From: Paraburkholderia piptadeniae
Lineage (GTDB): Bacteria; Pseudomonadota; Gammaproteobacteria; Burkholderiales; Burkholderiaceae
Reading direction: 5' to 3'
Assembly (NCBI RefSeq): GCF_900007165.1
Contig: NZ_CYGY02000030.1
Coordinates: 1-64,000, forward strand
Length of the DNA: 64,000 nt
Shown here: positions 9,010 through 16,990 of the stretch, one piece after another
Position numbering within the stretch: the first letter of the stretch is position 1
Layout of the letters: each line of letters starts with the position of its first letter
The notes under the pieces: model-generated
What the model was told of the DNA's origin: nothing
What the model saw: the letters and a program-made list of their open reading frames with translations, nothing else
The model's database searches: none
Translations under genes and position numbers: made by a program

Positions 9010-9038
9010 TTGTAATTATAAATTCCTAATCCTATACT
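9010..9038 (+). promoter_or_regulatory. sigma-70-like promoter of the MFS/hydantoinase operon
   Basis: TTGTAA at 9010-9015 and TATACT at 9033-9038 are separated by exactly 17 bp, about 55 bp before the ATG at 9093. The near-palindrome TTTGTAATTATAAA (9009-9022) covers the -35 element and is a reasonable place for the divergent GntR regulator to bind; that binding is inference. Confidence 0.65.
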
Positions 9039-9092
9039 CTGCCCTACGTTGCGCGACGTCACGAAAACACCCGCCTATCTCAGGAGCCGCTC

Positions 9093-10391
9093 ATGTCTTC
9101 AACATCCGGTGTAGCCGCAATGGCGGTGGGTAAGTCCACCGTCCGCTGGAAGATTTTCGTCGTCATGCTCAGCCTCATCGCGATCAACTACATCGACCGC
9201 GCGTCGCTGTCGGTTGCCATGCCGCTCATTTCGAAGGAGTTCGATATCGGTCCCGCGATGGAGGGACTCATCCTCAGCTCGTTCTTCTGGACCTATGCGG
9301 TCATGCAGATTCCGGGCGGCATGCTCGCCGACCGCTTCAAGCCGCGCATCGTCATCGCTTCGGCCACCGTCTTCTGGGGCTTCTTCCAGGCCATCGCCGC
9401 GATGTGCACGAACGCGCCGAGCCTGTTGCTGACGCGTCTCGGCCTCGGCGCATCTGAAGCGCCGATCTACCCCGCGGGCGGCAAGCTCAACGCCATCTGG
9501 ATGACGCAGACGGAACGCGGCCGCGGCGCAACGCTGCTCGACGGCGGCGCGCCGCTCGGCGCAGCGTTAGGCGCGATCCTGATCACCGGGCTTATCGCAG
9601 TGCTTGGCTCGTGGCGGCTCGCGTTCGCGGTGGCAGGCGTCGGCACCGTGCTCGCCGGCATTCTCGCGTGGTTCTATGTGCGCAATACGCCGCGCGAACA
9701 TCCGGGCGTGAACGAACAGGAGGCTGCGTACATCGACGAATCGCATGCGCGCGACGCGGCGCTCGAACCGCCGTCGCTCTCCGGACGCACGCGCGACTTC
9801 CTCAAGTACCGCTCGGTGTGGGGCATGTTTTTCGGCTGGATGTGCTTCAACAGCGTGTTCTACGGCCTGCTCACGTGGATGCCGAACTACCTGCACATGG
9901 TCCACGGCTTCGACATCAAGCAGATGGGCGGATCGAGCTTCATCATCTTTTTCAGCGGCTTCATCGGCGAGCTGATCGGCGGCTGGATCGCCGACAAGTG
10001 GAAGGCCGCGGGCGGCCGTCCCAACGTCGTGATGCGCACGTTGTTCGGCATCGCGGCGCTGGTTGCCACTGCATCGATCTTCTCGGTCGCTTACGTCACC
10101 AATCCGGTTGTCGTGGTCGCCCTGCTCTCGACAACGCTCTTCTTCCTGCGCTGGTGCGGACTCTACTGGTGCATTCCGTCGTCGCTCGGCACGCGCAACA
10201 AGATCGGCTTTCTCGGCGGCTTCATGAATCTCGGCGGCAATATCGGCGGCATCACGGTGCCGATCATCGTCGGCGCGATCGTGCAGTTCACTCACTCGTA
10301 CTTCCTCGCGCTGATGTTCTTCGCAGCGGCCGGCATCGGTCTGCTGCTGTGCTCGAGCGCAATCGATTACGAAAAGAAGATTCCTGTCTGA
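9093..10391 (+). CDS. MFS transporter, anion:cation symporter (ACS) type
   Basis: A 432-residue inner-membrane carrier with about 12 hydrophobic segments. The family signatures NYIDRASLSVAMP in helix 1 and the loop 2-3 motif GGMLADRFKPR are typical of ACS-family carriers for organic anions (tartrate, glucarate, phthalate, galactonate). A Shine-Dalgarno-like AGGAG lies just upstream of ATG 9093. It heads a run of four plus-strand genes (carrier, AMDase-like protein, hydantoinase, serine hydrolase). Context suggests it takes up the substrate of that pathway, probably a carboxylate or ureide. Confidence 0.9.
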   Translation: MSSTSGVAAMAVGKSTVRWKIFVVMLSLIAINYIDRASLSVAMPLISKEFDIGPAMEGLILSSFFWTYAVMQIPGGMLADRFKPRIVIASATVFWGFFQAIAAMCTNAPSLLLTRLGLGASEAPIYPAGGKLNAIWMTQTERGRGATLLDGGAPLGAALGAILITGLIAVLGSWRLAFAVAGVGTVLAGILAWFYVRNTPREHPGVNEQEAAYIDESHARDAALEPPSLSGRTRDFLKYRSVWGMFFGWMCFNSVFYGLLTWMPNYLHMVHGFDIKQMGGSSFIIFFSGFIGELIGGWIADKWKAAGGRPNVVMRTLFGIAALVATASIFSVAYVTNPVVVVALLSTTLFFLRWCGLYWCIPSSLGTRNKIGFLGGFMNLGGNIGGITVPIIVGAIVQFTHSYFLALMFFAAAGIGLLLCSSAIDYEKKIPV

Positions 10392-10464
10392 CGGGCCCTT
10401 GCGCTCGACGTATTGCTTCCGCCTTATTGCTTCGACTCACATTCATCACATCGGAGATACCACG

Positions 10465-11193
10465 ATGAAAAAACGTACCTTGCTCGGCATGCTCACGCCT
10501 TCTTCCAACACGTCGCTCGAACCGCTGACGAGCGCGATGGTGTCCAGCCTGCCTGACGTCTCCGCGCACTTCGCCCGCTTTCCCGTCACGGAGATTTCGC
10601 TCGCCGATCACGCACTCGGCCAGTTCGACGATTCGAAGATCCTGCAAGCGGCGCAACTGCTCGCCGACGCGAAAGTCGACGTGATCGCCTGGAACGGCAC
10701 GTCGTCCGGATGGCTTGGCTTCGAAGCCGACGAGCGGTTGTGCCGGCGCATCACGGAGGCGACGGGCATTCCCGCGACCACATCGGTGCTCGCCCTGAAC
10801 GAGATCCTCAAGAAGACCCGTGCAAACGAATTCGGTCTCGTCACACCGTATCTCGACGACGTGCAGGAGAAGATCGTCGCCAATTACCGCGGCGAGAACT
10901 TGCACTGCATCGCCGAGCGGCATCTGAACCTGAAGGTGAACTTCTCGTTCTCCGAGGTGACGCCCGACGAAATCCGTCGCATGGTGCGCGAAGTGGCCGA
11001 ATCGAAGCCGCGCGCGATCTCGATCTTTTGCACGAACCTGAAGGCCGCGCATCTCGTCCCCGAGCTCGAAGAAGAAACGGGCATTCCGATTTACGACACG
11101 ATCTCGACAGTCGTATGGAAGTCGCTGCAACTCGCCGATTACGACACCCGCCGCGTGGCTGGCTGGGGGCGCCTGTTCAGCGAAGTGATCTAA
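10465..11193 (+). CDS. Asp/Glu racemase superfamily protein, arylmalonate-decarboxylase-like
   Basis: A 242-residue cytoplasmic enzyme of the fold shared by Asp/Glu racemase, maleate isomerase, hydantoin racemase and arylmalonate decarboxylase (AMDase). Two-cysteine members carry one Cys in each half. Here the first site reads WNGTSSG (Gly78-Thr79-Ser80) and only the second Cys remains (IFCTNL, Cys189). This matches AMDase, which has Gly74-Thr75-Ser76 and a single catalytic Cys188. The PYLDDVQEKI segment and the GWGRLF ending also match it. The start at 10465 has a GGAGA upstream; an upstream in-frame ATG at 10399 is less likely. The hydantoinase gene follows after 10 bp. A racemase or isomerase role remains possible. 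Confidence 0.75.
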   Translation: MKKRTLLGMLTPSSNTSLEPLTSAMVSSLPDVSAHFARFPVTEISLADHALGQFDDSKILQAAQLLADAKVDVIAWNGTSSGWLGFEADERLCRRITEATGIPATTSVLALNEILKKTRANEFGLVTPYLDDVQEKIVANYRGENLHCIAERHLNLKVNFSFSEVTPDEIRRMVREVAESKPRAISIFCTNLKAAHLVPELEEETGIPIYDTISTVVWKSLQLADYDTRRVAGWGRLFSEVI

Positions 11194-11203
11194 GGAAACG
11201 GCC

Positions 11204-12610
11204 ATGTCGAACGATCTCGATTTCGTGATCCGTCACGCCGACGTCGTCACTGCGTCGGACCGGTTTTCGTGCGACATCGGCATTCGCGACGGTCGCGTGG
11301 CGATGCTCGGGCAAGGTCTGCCGCGCGCGCCGCGCGAACTCGACGCGAGCGGAATGCTGGTGCTGCCGGGCGGCGTGGACGGGCACTGCCATCTCGATCA
11401 GCCGATGCCCGACGGCTTGCGCATGGCCGATGACTTTTTCACGGGCACGCGCTCGGCGGTCTGCGGCGGCACGACCACGGTGATCCCGTTCGCCGCGCAG
11501 CACAAGGGACAGACGTTGCAGGCCGCAGTGGACGACTATCACCGGCGCGCCGAAGGTCGTGCGCTGATCGATTACGGCTTTCATCTGATCGTCGCCGATC
11601 CGACGCCGCATGTACTCGCCGAAGAGCTGCCGCGCCTCATCGCCGACGGCTACACATCGTTCAAGGTCTACATGACCTACGACGATCTCAAGCTCAACGA
11701 TCGCGAGATGCTCGACGTGCTCTCGGTCGCGAGGCAACACGGCGCGCTCGTGATGGTTCATGCGGAGAACTCGGACTGCATCGGCTGGCTGACCGAGCGG
11801 CTGCTCGGAAACGGGCATCAGGCGCCGCACTTTCACGCGCATGCGCGGCCCGCCGTCGTCGAACGCGAGGCCACGCATCGCGCGATCGCATTCGCGGAAC
11901 TAGTCGACGTGCCGATTCTCATTGTGCATGTGTCGGGTGCCGACGCCATCGAGCAGATTCGCTGGGGCCAGTCGCGCGGCCTGCCGATTCTCGCCGAGAC
12001 CTGTCCGCAGTACATGTACCTCACGGCTGCCGATCTGGGCTGCGGCGAGTACGAGGGCGCGAAGTGCGTGTGCAGTCCTCCGCCGCGCGATCCGGCGAAC
12101 CAGCAGGCAGTGTGGAGAGCACTGCGCCAGGGCGTGTTCTCGATTGTGTCGTCGGATCACGCGCCCTTCTCCTACGACGATCCGCAAGGCAAGAAGCCCG
12201 GCGGCAAGCAGGTCTCGTTCGATCACATACCGAACGGCATTCCCGGACTCGAAACGCGTCTGCCGCTGCTATTCGACGGCGTGCGGCAAGGGCGGCTCTC
12301 GCTGCACCAGTTCGTCGAGCTGACCTCGCTGCGTCCGGCGAAGCTCTATGGTCTCTACCCGCGCAAGGGCACGATTGCAGTGGGCGCGGATGCCGATATC
12401 GTCGTATGGGACCCGGAAAAGCGCGTGAAGATCGGCAATGCATCGCTGCATCACGCTGTCGATTACACGCCCTATGAGGGCATCGAGGTGACGGGCTGGC
12501 CGCGCCATTGCCTCTCGCGCGGCGAGGTGCTCGTCGAGGACGGCAAGCTCGTGACAACGACTGCCGGACGCGGACGCTTCTTGCCCGCCGGCAAGCCCTG
12601 CCTGGATTGA
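11204..12610 (+). CDS. dihydropyrimidinase/hydantoinase-type cyclic amidohydrolase
   Basis: A 468-residue amidohydrolase-superfamily enzyme that should hydrolyse a cyclic amide or ureide ring with a binuclear metal centre. The ligands are all visible: His61 and His63 (DGHCHLDQP), the carbamylated Lys154 (TSFKVYM), His186 (VHAEN), His242 (VHVSG) and Asp318 (SSDHAPF). Length and the C-terminal beta-sandwich region (GTIAVGADADIVVWDPEK) fit the D-hydantoinase/dihydropyrimidinase branch. AAGGAA precedes ATG 11204. It sits between an AMDase-like gene and an exported serine hydrolase under a GntR regulator. The ring substrate is not evident; no carbamoylase gene is nearby, so the complete hydantoin-to-amino-acid route is absent. 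Confidence 0.9.
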   Translation: MSNDLDFVIRHADVVTASDRFSCDIGIRDGRVAMLGQGLPRAPRELDASGMLVLPGGVDGHCHLDQPMPDGLRMADDFFTGTRSAVCGGTTTVIPFAAQHKGQTLQAAVDDYHRRAEGRALIDYGFHLIVADPTPHVLAEELPRLIADGYTSFKVYMTYDDLKLNDREMLDVLSVARQHGALVMVHAENSDCIGWLTERLLGNGHQAPHFHAHARPAVVEREATHRAIAFAELVDVPILIVHVSGADAIEQIRWGQSRGLPILAETCPQYMYLTAADLGCGEYEGAKCVCSPPPRDPANQQAVWRALRQGVFSIVSSDHAPFSYDDPQGKKPGGKQVSFDHIPNGIPGLETRLPLLFDGVRQGRLSLHQFVELTSLRPAKLYGLYPRKGTIAVGADADIVVWDPEKRVKIGNASLHHAVDYTPYEGIEVTGWPRHCLSRGEVLVEDGKLVTTTAGRGRFLPAGKPCLD

Positions 12611-12665
12611 CTCTGCATTGACCTGACGCGGTGCGCTCGCGCGCCGCACGACGAAGGAGCAAGCG

Positions 12666-13862
12666 ATGAAAATTCCTCACGCGTTGTGCACGATGGCGAC
12701 AGCAACAGCATTCGTCGTCGGTTCGACGGGACATGCGCACGCGGCAGGCGCAGCGTCGCAGGACATGCCGACAGTCGCGCCCGAATCGGTTGGCGTCGAT
12801 TCGCAGCCGCTCGTGCGCATGTCGGAATGGCTGCGCGGCGACCGGATGGATGTGAGAAGCCTCGTGGTCGTGAAGGACGGCAAGATCGTATTCGAGCGAT
12901 ACAGCGGCGGACTCACGCGCGACAACAACTACGAGCTGTATTCCGTCACGAAGACGATCACGTCGCTGCTCGCGGGCATCCTCGAAGGCGAAGGCAAGCT
13001 CAGCCCATCGACGAAAGTCGCGCCGCTGATCGCACAGGCACGGCCCGACCTCGCGAGTGAACTCGCGGACAAGCAGGATATCGAACTGCGCCATCTGATG
13101 TCGATGTCGAGCGGCCTCAGCTATCAGACGCGCGAAGGCACGGACCCGCTCTACTACAGCGCGCCGGACCGGCTGCGCGTCGCGGTGACGAGCCACGCTG
13201 CAACGACGCCCGGCACGCGCTTCGACTATATCGACGTGAATCCCGTGCTCGCGGGCACAGCCGTCGCGGTTGCGGCACACCAACGCGAAGACGAGTTCGC
13301 GCGCGACAAGCTGTTCGGACCGCTCGGCATGTCGCATTACCGCTGGACGGGCGCCGATCAGACAGGCGCCGTATCCGGCGGTTGGGGACTGCGGCTGCGC
13401 GCCGTCGACATGGCGAAGATCGGCATGCTGCTGCTCGACAACGGACGCTGGCGAGGCAGGCAGATCGTGCCGCAAGCATGGATCAAACAGATGACGACGC
13501 CCTCGCCCGCCGCCGACGACTACGGCTACTACTGCTGGATCCAGCACGTGGTCGAGAAGGGACAGCCAGAGTTCGGCGCGATGGGCTTCAAAGGACAGTT
13601 CATTACAGTGCTGCCCGCGCAGCATGCCGTCGTCGTGATGACGAGCCTGCTGCCGACGGATGGCGGACTGCGCGATGCGACCTATCTGAACCAGTATCGC
13701 CGGATGGTCAACGACTACATCCTTCCCGCCTTGACGCCTGCACGCAAACCCGTTGCGACGGCCGCAAAGACGCAGGCGCTGCGCGACGAACTGGCGCGCA
13801 GCCGGCAGACGCAAGGTATTCCCGGCACGGCTGCCGCGTTCAACGATGCACCCGAAAGCTGA
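12666..13862 (+). CDS. exported serine hydrolase, class C beta-lactamase / 6-aminohexanoate-dimer hydrolase family
   Basis: A 398-residue protein with an N-terminal signal sequence (hydrophobic MATATAFVVGS, then AHAAGA cleavage region). It has the penicillin-binding-protein-like SxxK motif YSVTK (Ser93, Lys96), a Tyr in FDYIDVN as the probable second motif, and VSGGWGLRL further on. Relatives act as esterases, peptidases or amidases (for example NylB-like) rather than true beta-lactamases. GAAGGAG precedes ATG 12666. It is 55 bp after the hydantoinase and on the same strand, so it may open a linear amide or ester in the periplasm as part of the same pathway. That link is inference. Confidence 0.85.
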   Translation: MKIPHALCTMATATAFVVGSTGHAHAAGAASQDMPTVAPESVGVDSQPLVRMSEWLRGDRMDVRSLVVVKDGKIVFERYSGGLTRDNNYELYSVTKTITSLLAGILEGEGKLSPSTKVAPLIAQARPDLASELADKQDIELRHLMSMSSGLSYQTREGTDPLYYSAPDRLRVAVTSHAATTPGTRFDYIDVNPVLAGTAVAVAAHQREDEFARDKLFGPLGMSHYRWTGADQTGAVSGGWGLRLRAVDMAKIGMLLLDNGRWRGRQIVPQAWIKQMTTPSPAADDYGYYCWIQHVVEKGQPEFGAMGFKGQFITVLPAQHAVVVMTSLLPTDGGLRDATYLNQYRRMVNDYILPALTPARKPVATAAKTQALRDELARSRQTQGIPGTAAAFNDAPES

Positions 13863-13914
13863 TGAAAAGAACTCGACAATGAAGGCGCGACGATGACATC
13901 TTCTCGAATCTGAT

Positions 13915-14584
13915 TGTTCGATTCGCAGCGCGCCGCCTTGCGCGTATTGCACGCGCGTTCGGCCACATGCTGGCTGCTCGCGACGAGTGCCGTGGTCGCG
14001 CTGTGCTTGCTCGTCAAGCGTCACTACAGCGACACGCGCCCAGATCGCAAAACAGGATCGCCTGTTTGCAGGCGCTGCGCCTGAAGTCGATGCCGATGCG
14101 GCGCCGGCCAAACCCGACCCGTCCTTGCCCACCGCGATCCTGCTCGTCGGCAAGCATCGGGGCGCAAGCATGCATGCTTGCATTATTGTGGGTGAACCGG
14201 CTGTTTCCCGGACACTTCAGGAACATCATCTTTTTCGCCGTCGGCGAAGTGGATGCGCAAAACCACGGAGGTGCAGAGCATCTGGGGAAACTGCGGCAGA
14301 CGATCACTTCGTCGCTCGACTATTACGCCGCGCATTGCAGGCGGCATGGCATCGCCTCCGACTACCGGATTGCCTTCGGCACGCATCTGATCGGCGAGTT
14401 CATGAAGCTGGCCGAAACCACGATGGATGAGTTTCCAAATAGCGTGCGCTTTGCCAGCAAGCTGATCTTCAAGCGCGTCAATTTCCTGACAGCATGGCTT
14501 CACAACCAGACACCCGTCGAAATACAGACATGCCTTCATTTGCAGGGCCGGCAAATGGTAGTGTTGCCGATGAATGTCGGCTAG
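13915..14584 (+). pseudogene. C-terminal remnant of an APC-type amino acid permease, frameshifted
   Basis: From 13915 the plus strand reads LFDSQRAALRVLHARSATCW, then a membrane helix LLATSAVVALCLLVKRHY, then a cytosolic linker to VGKHRGASMH. The homologous continuation LLWVNRLFPGHFRNIIFFAV through FASKLIFKRVNFLTAWLHNQ to GRQMVVLPMNVG lies in a different frame that ends at 14584. Removing four bases (TTGC) at about 14178 would rejoin the two parts. The break sits in an 18-bp perfect palindrome (14164-14181). The about 12-helix N-terminal body of the permease is missing. The cytosolic C-terminal domain is conserved in long Burkholderia amino acid permeases, so this is a decayed gene, not a new small one. 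Confidence 0.8.
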
Positions 14585-14700
14585 AAGATCAATCATGGCT
14601 GCGCACTCACATATAGTGCATTAACAGCGCGAGCCTATGGTTTTACGAATTCCTTATACGGCATTTGGCAGAATCTCAACCTTGAAAAGCGAGGTTCCAC

Positions 14701-14925
14701 GTGTTTCGGTTGAGGTTTCGCCAATACAAAAACGCAGCGGAGACTGTCGCTAAAGCGACTCCCGACAGAAGCATATTCACGGGCCGCCGGATTCAACACC
14801 GCTGGTGCTTCGGACTGGCAGTCGCCGCTAGTGTTCTCGCGTTGCTGGCGATCAGCCTGGGCTTTGCTACGTTCGGAATCTCGGTCTATGTCGCCGCGAT
14901 CTTGCCGTTCGCGTTCTTTTCTTAG
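14701..14925 (+). CDS. small hypothetical membrane protein
   Basis: A 74-residue peptide starting at GTG 14701, with GAGG 6 nt upstream (14689-14692). The first half is basic (RLRFRQYKNAAETVAKATPDR). The second half contains two close hydrophobic stretches (CFGLAVAASVLALLAISLGF and GISVYVAAILPFAFF), suggesting a helical hairpin in the inner membrane with the basic end in the cytoplasm. I do not recognise a family. It stands alone between the permease remnant and the next small gene. Coding status rests on the ribosome site and the amphipathic layout only. Confidence 0.45.
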   Translation: MFRLRFRQYKNAAETVAKATPDRSIFTGRRIQHRWCFGLAVAASVLALLAISLGFATFGISVYVAAILPFAFFS

Positions 14926-15069
14926 ACGGCTGTTGCAAGCGCTTGTAGGAACACGTCAGATGGTTTGGGGGCGAAGACAGCACGTGGCGAATGGTTCGGA
15001 CATACGCTGTGTGTGTTTCTACGAGCGCTTGCGTCAGCCAGGCGCTACTTGAGATGAGAGATCCGGATC

Positions 15070-15384
15070 GTGCTGGATCTACCGTACTCTTTGACATCGG
15101 ACGGAAAGGTGCTTGCTAAAGATCAACCCGAGACCCAATTCACCGAAGCCATCATCACTGCGGACTCGTCCGTGTGGTTTTCAGCGTACCGTTTCGGATG
15201 GGGATACTGCGCGTTCGCGCTGCCCGCCGAAGTGGTTTGCGAAGGACTCGGTGCGGCGGATGAATCGCCAAAGCAGCTGGTGCTCGCGTTCGGGCTTGGC
15301 AAACACCGTATTCGGAAAGCAATCGCCGAGAAACGCTTGCCGGGTACGGGAGAGCGGATCACGCTTTGCGCCGCCGATCTCTGA
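15070..15384 (+). CDS. hypothetical protein, DUF1488-like
   Basis: A 104-residue soluble protein from GTG 15070. The pattern (short beta-rich start, WFSAYRFGWGYCAFALPAEV, then a helix around KHRIRKAIAEKRLP and the ending ITLCAADL) resembles small DUF1488-type proteins frequent in Burkholderiaceae, but the match is by eye and weak. No catalytic motif is visible. The ribosome site is poor. It is flanked by other small hypothetical genes on the same strand. Confidence 0.5.
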   Translation: MLDLPYSLTSDGKVLAKDQPETQFTEAIITADSSVWFSAYRFGWGYCAFALPAEVVCEGLGAADESPKQLVLAFGLGKHRIRKAIAEKRLPGTGERITLCAADL

Positions 15385-15542
15385 CTTTGCGAGTCCGACT
15401 CCGCGTTTCTTCGAAGCAACCGCTTCGGTACCGATGGAACGTGTAGCGGCGAGTTTCGCGCAAGTCTTTACGACATTTTTTCTTGTGGCACGTCGACGTC
15501 AACCCTAGACTTCGGATGACCGAAGAGGTCCGGAGGAATGTC

Positions 15543-15596
15543 ATGTCGAAACACCGCGCCACAACCGCGAGCAAAACGCCCTTCGCCCACGCATGA
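15543..15596 (+). CDS. 17-residue leader peptide translationally coupled to the next gene
   Basis: GGAGG (15532-15536) stands 6 nt before ATG 15543, which opens a 17-codon frame MSKHRATTASKTPFAHA. Its stop TGA overlaps the ATG of the following 139-residue gene as ATGA at 15593-15596. The downstream gene has no ribosome site of its own, so this peptide is probably translated to deliver ribosomes to it. It could also regulate by attenuation, but no terminator hairpin is obvious. Confidence 0.5.
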   Translation: MSKHRATTASKTPFAHA

Positions 15597-16012
15597 ACGA
15601 CGAAGACAGACGCAAACGGTCCCGCGAGCAGGATGATTCAGCACACAAAGACCCGCAGGACAGCGCTCGCCTTAAGGCCGCGATGCGCAAGCGCGGCTGG
15701 CTGAAGCTCGTGCTCATGACCGTCGCGGCCAATCAGGTGTTGACCACCGCCTTTGTGTATGCCGCGCAGCAGGTCGATCCTGGTCTGGCGATGTTGCACA
15801 CGTTGATCTTCAGCTGCGTGACGTACGTGCTTGTTGGCTACTGGCTGCAGGCCGATGCCCGGCGTGCGTGGTGCAACGCGAAGGACGAGGGCTACATCGG
15901 CACGCGGCATGCCAGATACGACGACGTGCTGAAGATTGCCGACAACTGTCCAAGGCGTTGGCTCGTCGTATTGCATATCGAGTTGAATCCCGAACTTGCA
16001 GGGCTCTCCTGA
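15593..16012 (+). CDS. hypothetical inner-membrane protein with two helices
   Basis: A 139-residue protein. Residues 1-30 are very hydrophilic (MNDEDRRKRSREQDDSAHKD...), followed by two predicted membrane helices (about 37-57, LVLMTVAANQVLTTAFVYAA; about 66-84, AMLHTLIFSCVTYVLVGYWL), then a charged C-terminal domain with WCNAKDEGYIG and RWLVVLHIELNP. I do not recognise the family. Its ATG overlaps the stop of a 17-codon leader with a strong ribosome site, which supports expression by translational coupling. Confidence 0.6.
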   Translation: MNDEDRRKRSREQDDSAHKDPQDSARLKAAMRKRGWLKLVLMTVAANQVLTTAFVYAAQQVDPGLAMLHTLIFSCVTYVLVGYWLQADARRAWCNAKDEGYIGTRHARYDDVLKIADNCPRRWLVVLHIELNPELAGLS

Positions 16013-16310
16013 GATTGCGGACAGCGCCTCGTGAGCGCGCGTCAATTCAATTGCGTCACTTGGCCTCTCACGAAGCAATACAGCACTAGCCGCGATCTGC
16101 CAGACCAAAGTGTTGTTCATGATGATGCGCCCGTCATGCAGTGGGTCGCGACATTGGGGCGCCTCGTCTTGATGATCTCCTGCCGAATTCACCCAGTGTC
16201 GTGCCTGCGAACGGACCCTGTAGCAGGCACGATGATTGCTGCTCTCCCGCTGTGTCCAAATCTGGACGCTGTCCCTGTTTTGGCCTGTAGACGCTGTAGC
16301 CTTTAACTCC

Positions 16311-16850
16311 GTGAACATTCACTTCATCAAACACTGGCTGAAGAACCCCGCTGCCGTGGGCGCGATCGCTCCATCTTCCCCGTATCTGGCGCGCGCAATG
16401 GCGCAGCCGGCCGATCAGTTTGATACGATTATTGAACTTGGCGCCGGCACGGGCGTCATTACCGATGCGCTTATCGAGCGCAACCCTTCTGCAAGGCTGA
16501 TAGCCTTCGAACTGGACCCGGCACTGGCTGGCAAGCTTGCCGCGCGACATCCCGGCATCGAAGTTGTCGCTGGCTCCTTTCACGAACAGGCGCAGATTCT
16601 GGATTCATTGCCGGAGCGCGCCCTGATCGTCTCGGCGCTGCCGTTTCGCTCGCTGCCGAAGGAAGTCATTCACCCGACGACGGTGATTCTGGCAAGGTTT
16701 CTCATGCAGAATGTCGCGCGCAGCCTCGTGCAGTTCACCTATCAGCCTAGAACGCCATTTGATGTCCCGACGAGCCTCACCTGGCGCTGGCGGCGTGTCA
16801 TCTGGCGCAACACGCCGCCGGCCGGCGTTTGGGAACTCCGACAAGGCTAA
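16311..16850 (+). CDS. SAM-dependent methyltransferase, phospholipid N-methyltransferase-like
   Basis: A 179-residue cytoplasmic methyltransferase. Motif I is clear (IIELGAGTGVITDAL, residues about 40-54), followed by the acidic motif II (LIAFELDPALAG) and the post-motif VSALPFRSLP, which matches the rRNA-adenine-dimethylase-like/PmtA group that methylates phosphatidylethanolamine in rhizobia and some other bacteria. The N-terminal FIKHWLKNPAAVGAIAPSS is typical of that group. I chose GTG 16311 because the upstream extension to 16236 has no family resemblance. It converges with the GH28 gene. Substrate is inferred from family only. Confidence 0.75.
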   Translation: MNIHFIKHWLKNPAAVGAIAPSSPYLARAMAQPADQFDTIIELGAGTGVITDALIERNPSARLIAFELDPALAGKLAARHPGIEVVAGSFHEQAQILDSLPERALIVSALPFRSLPKEVIHPTTVILARFLMQNVARSLVQFTYQPRTPFDVPTSLTWRWRRVIWRNTPPAGVWELRQG

Positions 16851-16990
16851 GCCAAAGCTGTAGAGGAACTCGATTCGCCCCAATCGAGCCCGTGAAGATC
16901 GCCGTAGGCGGCCTCCTCGAAGAGCGTTTCCAATTCCCGTCAAAAACGTGGATTTGATGGCCGCGAAGGTCGAGGTCGCACCGTATGTCT

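Noticed and set aside
12666..13862. Beta-lactam resistance gene
   Set aside because: The SxxK hydrolase lacks typical class C features beyond the fold motif and lies in a catabolic operon; an esterase or amidase role is more likely.
12021..14183. 720-codon open frame on the minus strand
   Set aside because: It lies antisense to the hydantoinase and serine hydrolase genes; the composition is Arg/Ala/His-rich and has no family motif, as expected for a shadow frame in GC-rich DNA.
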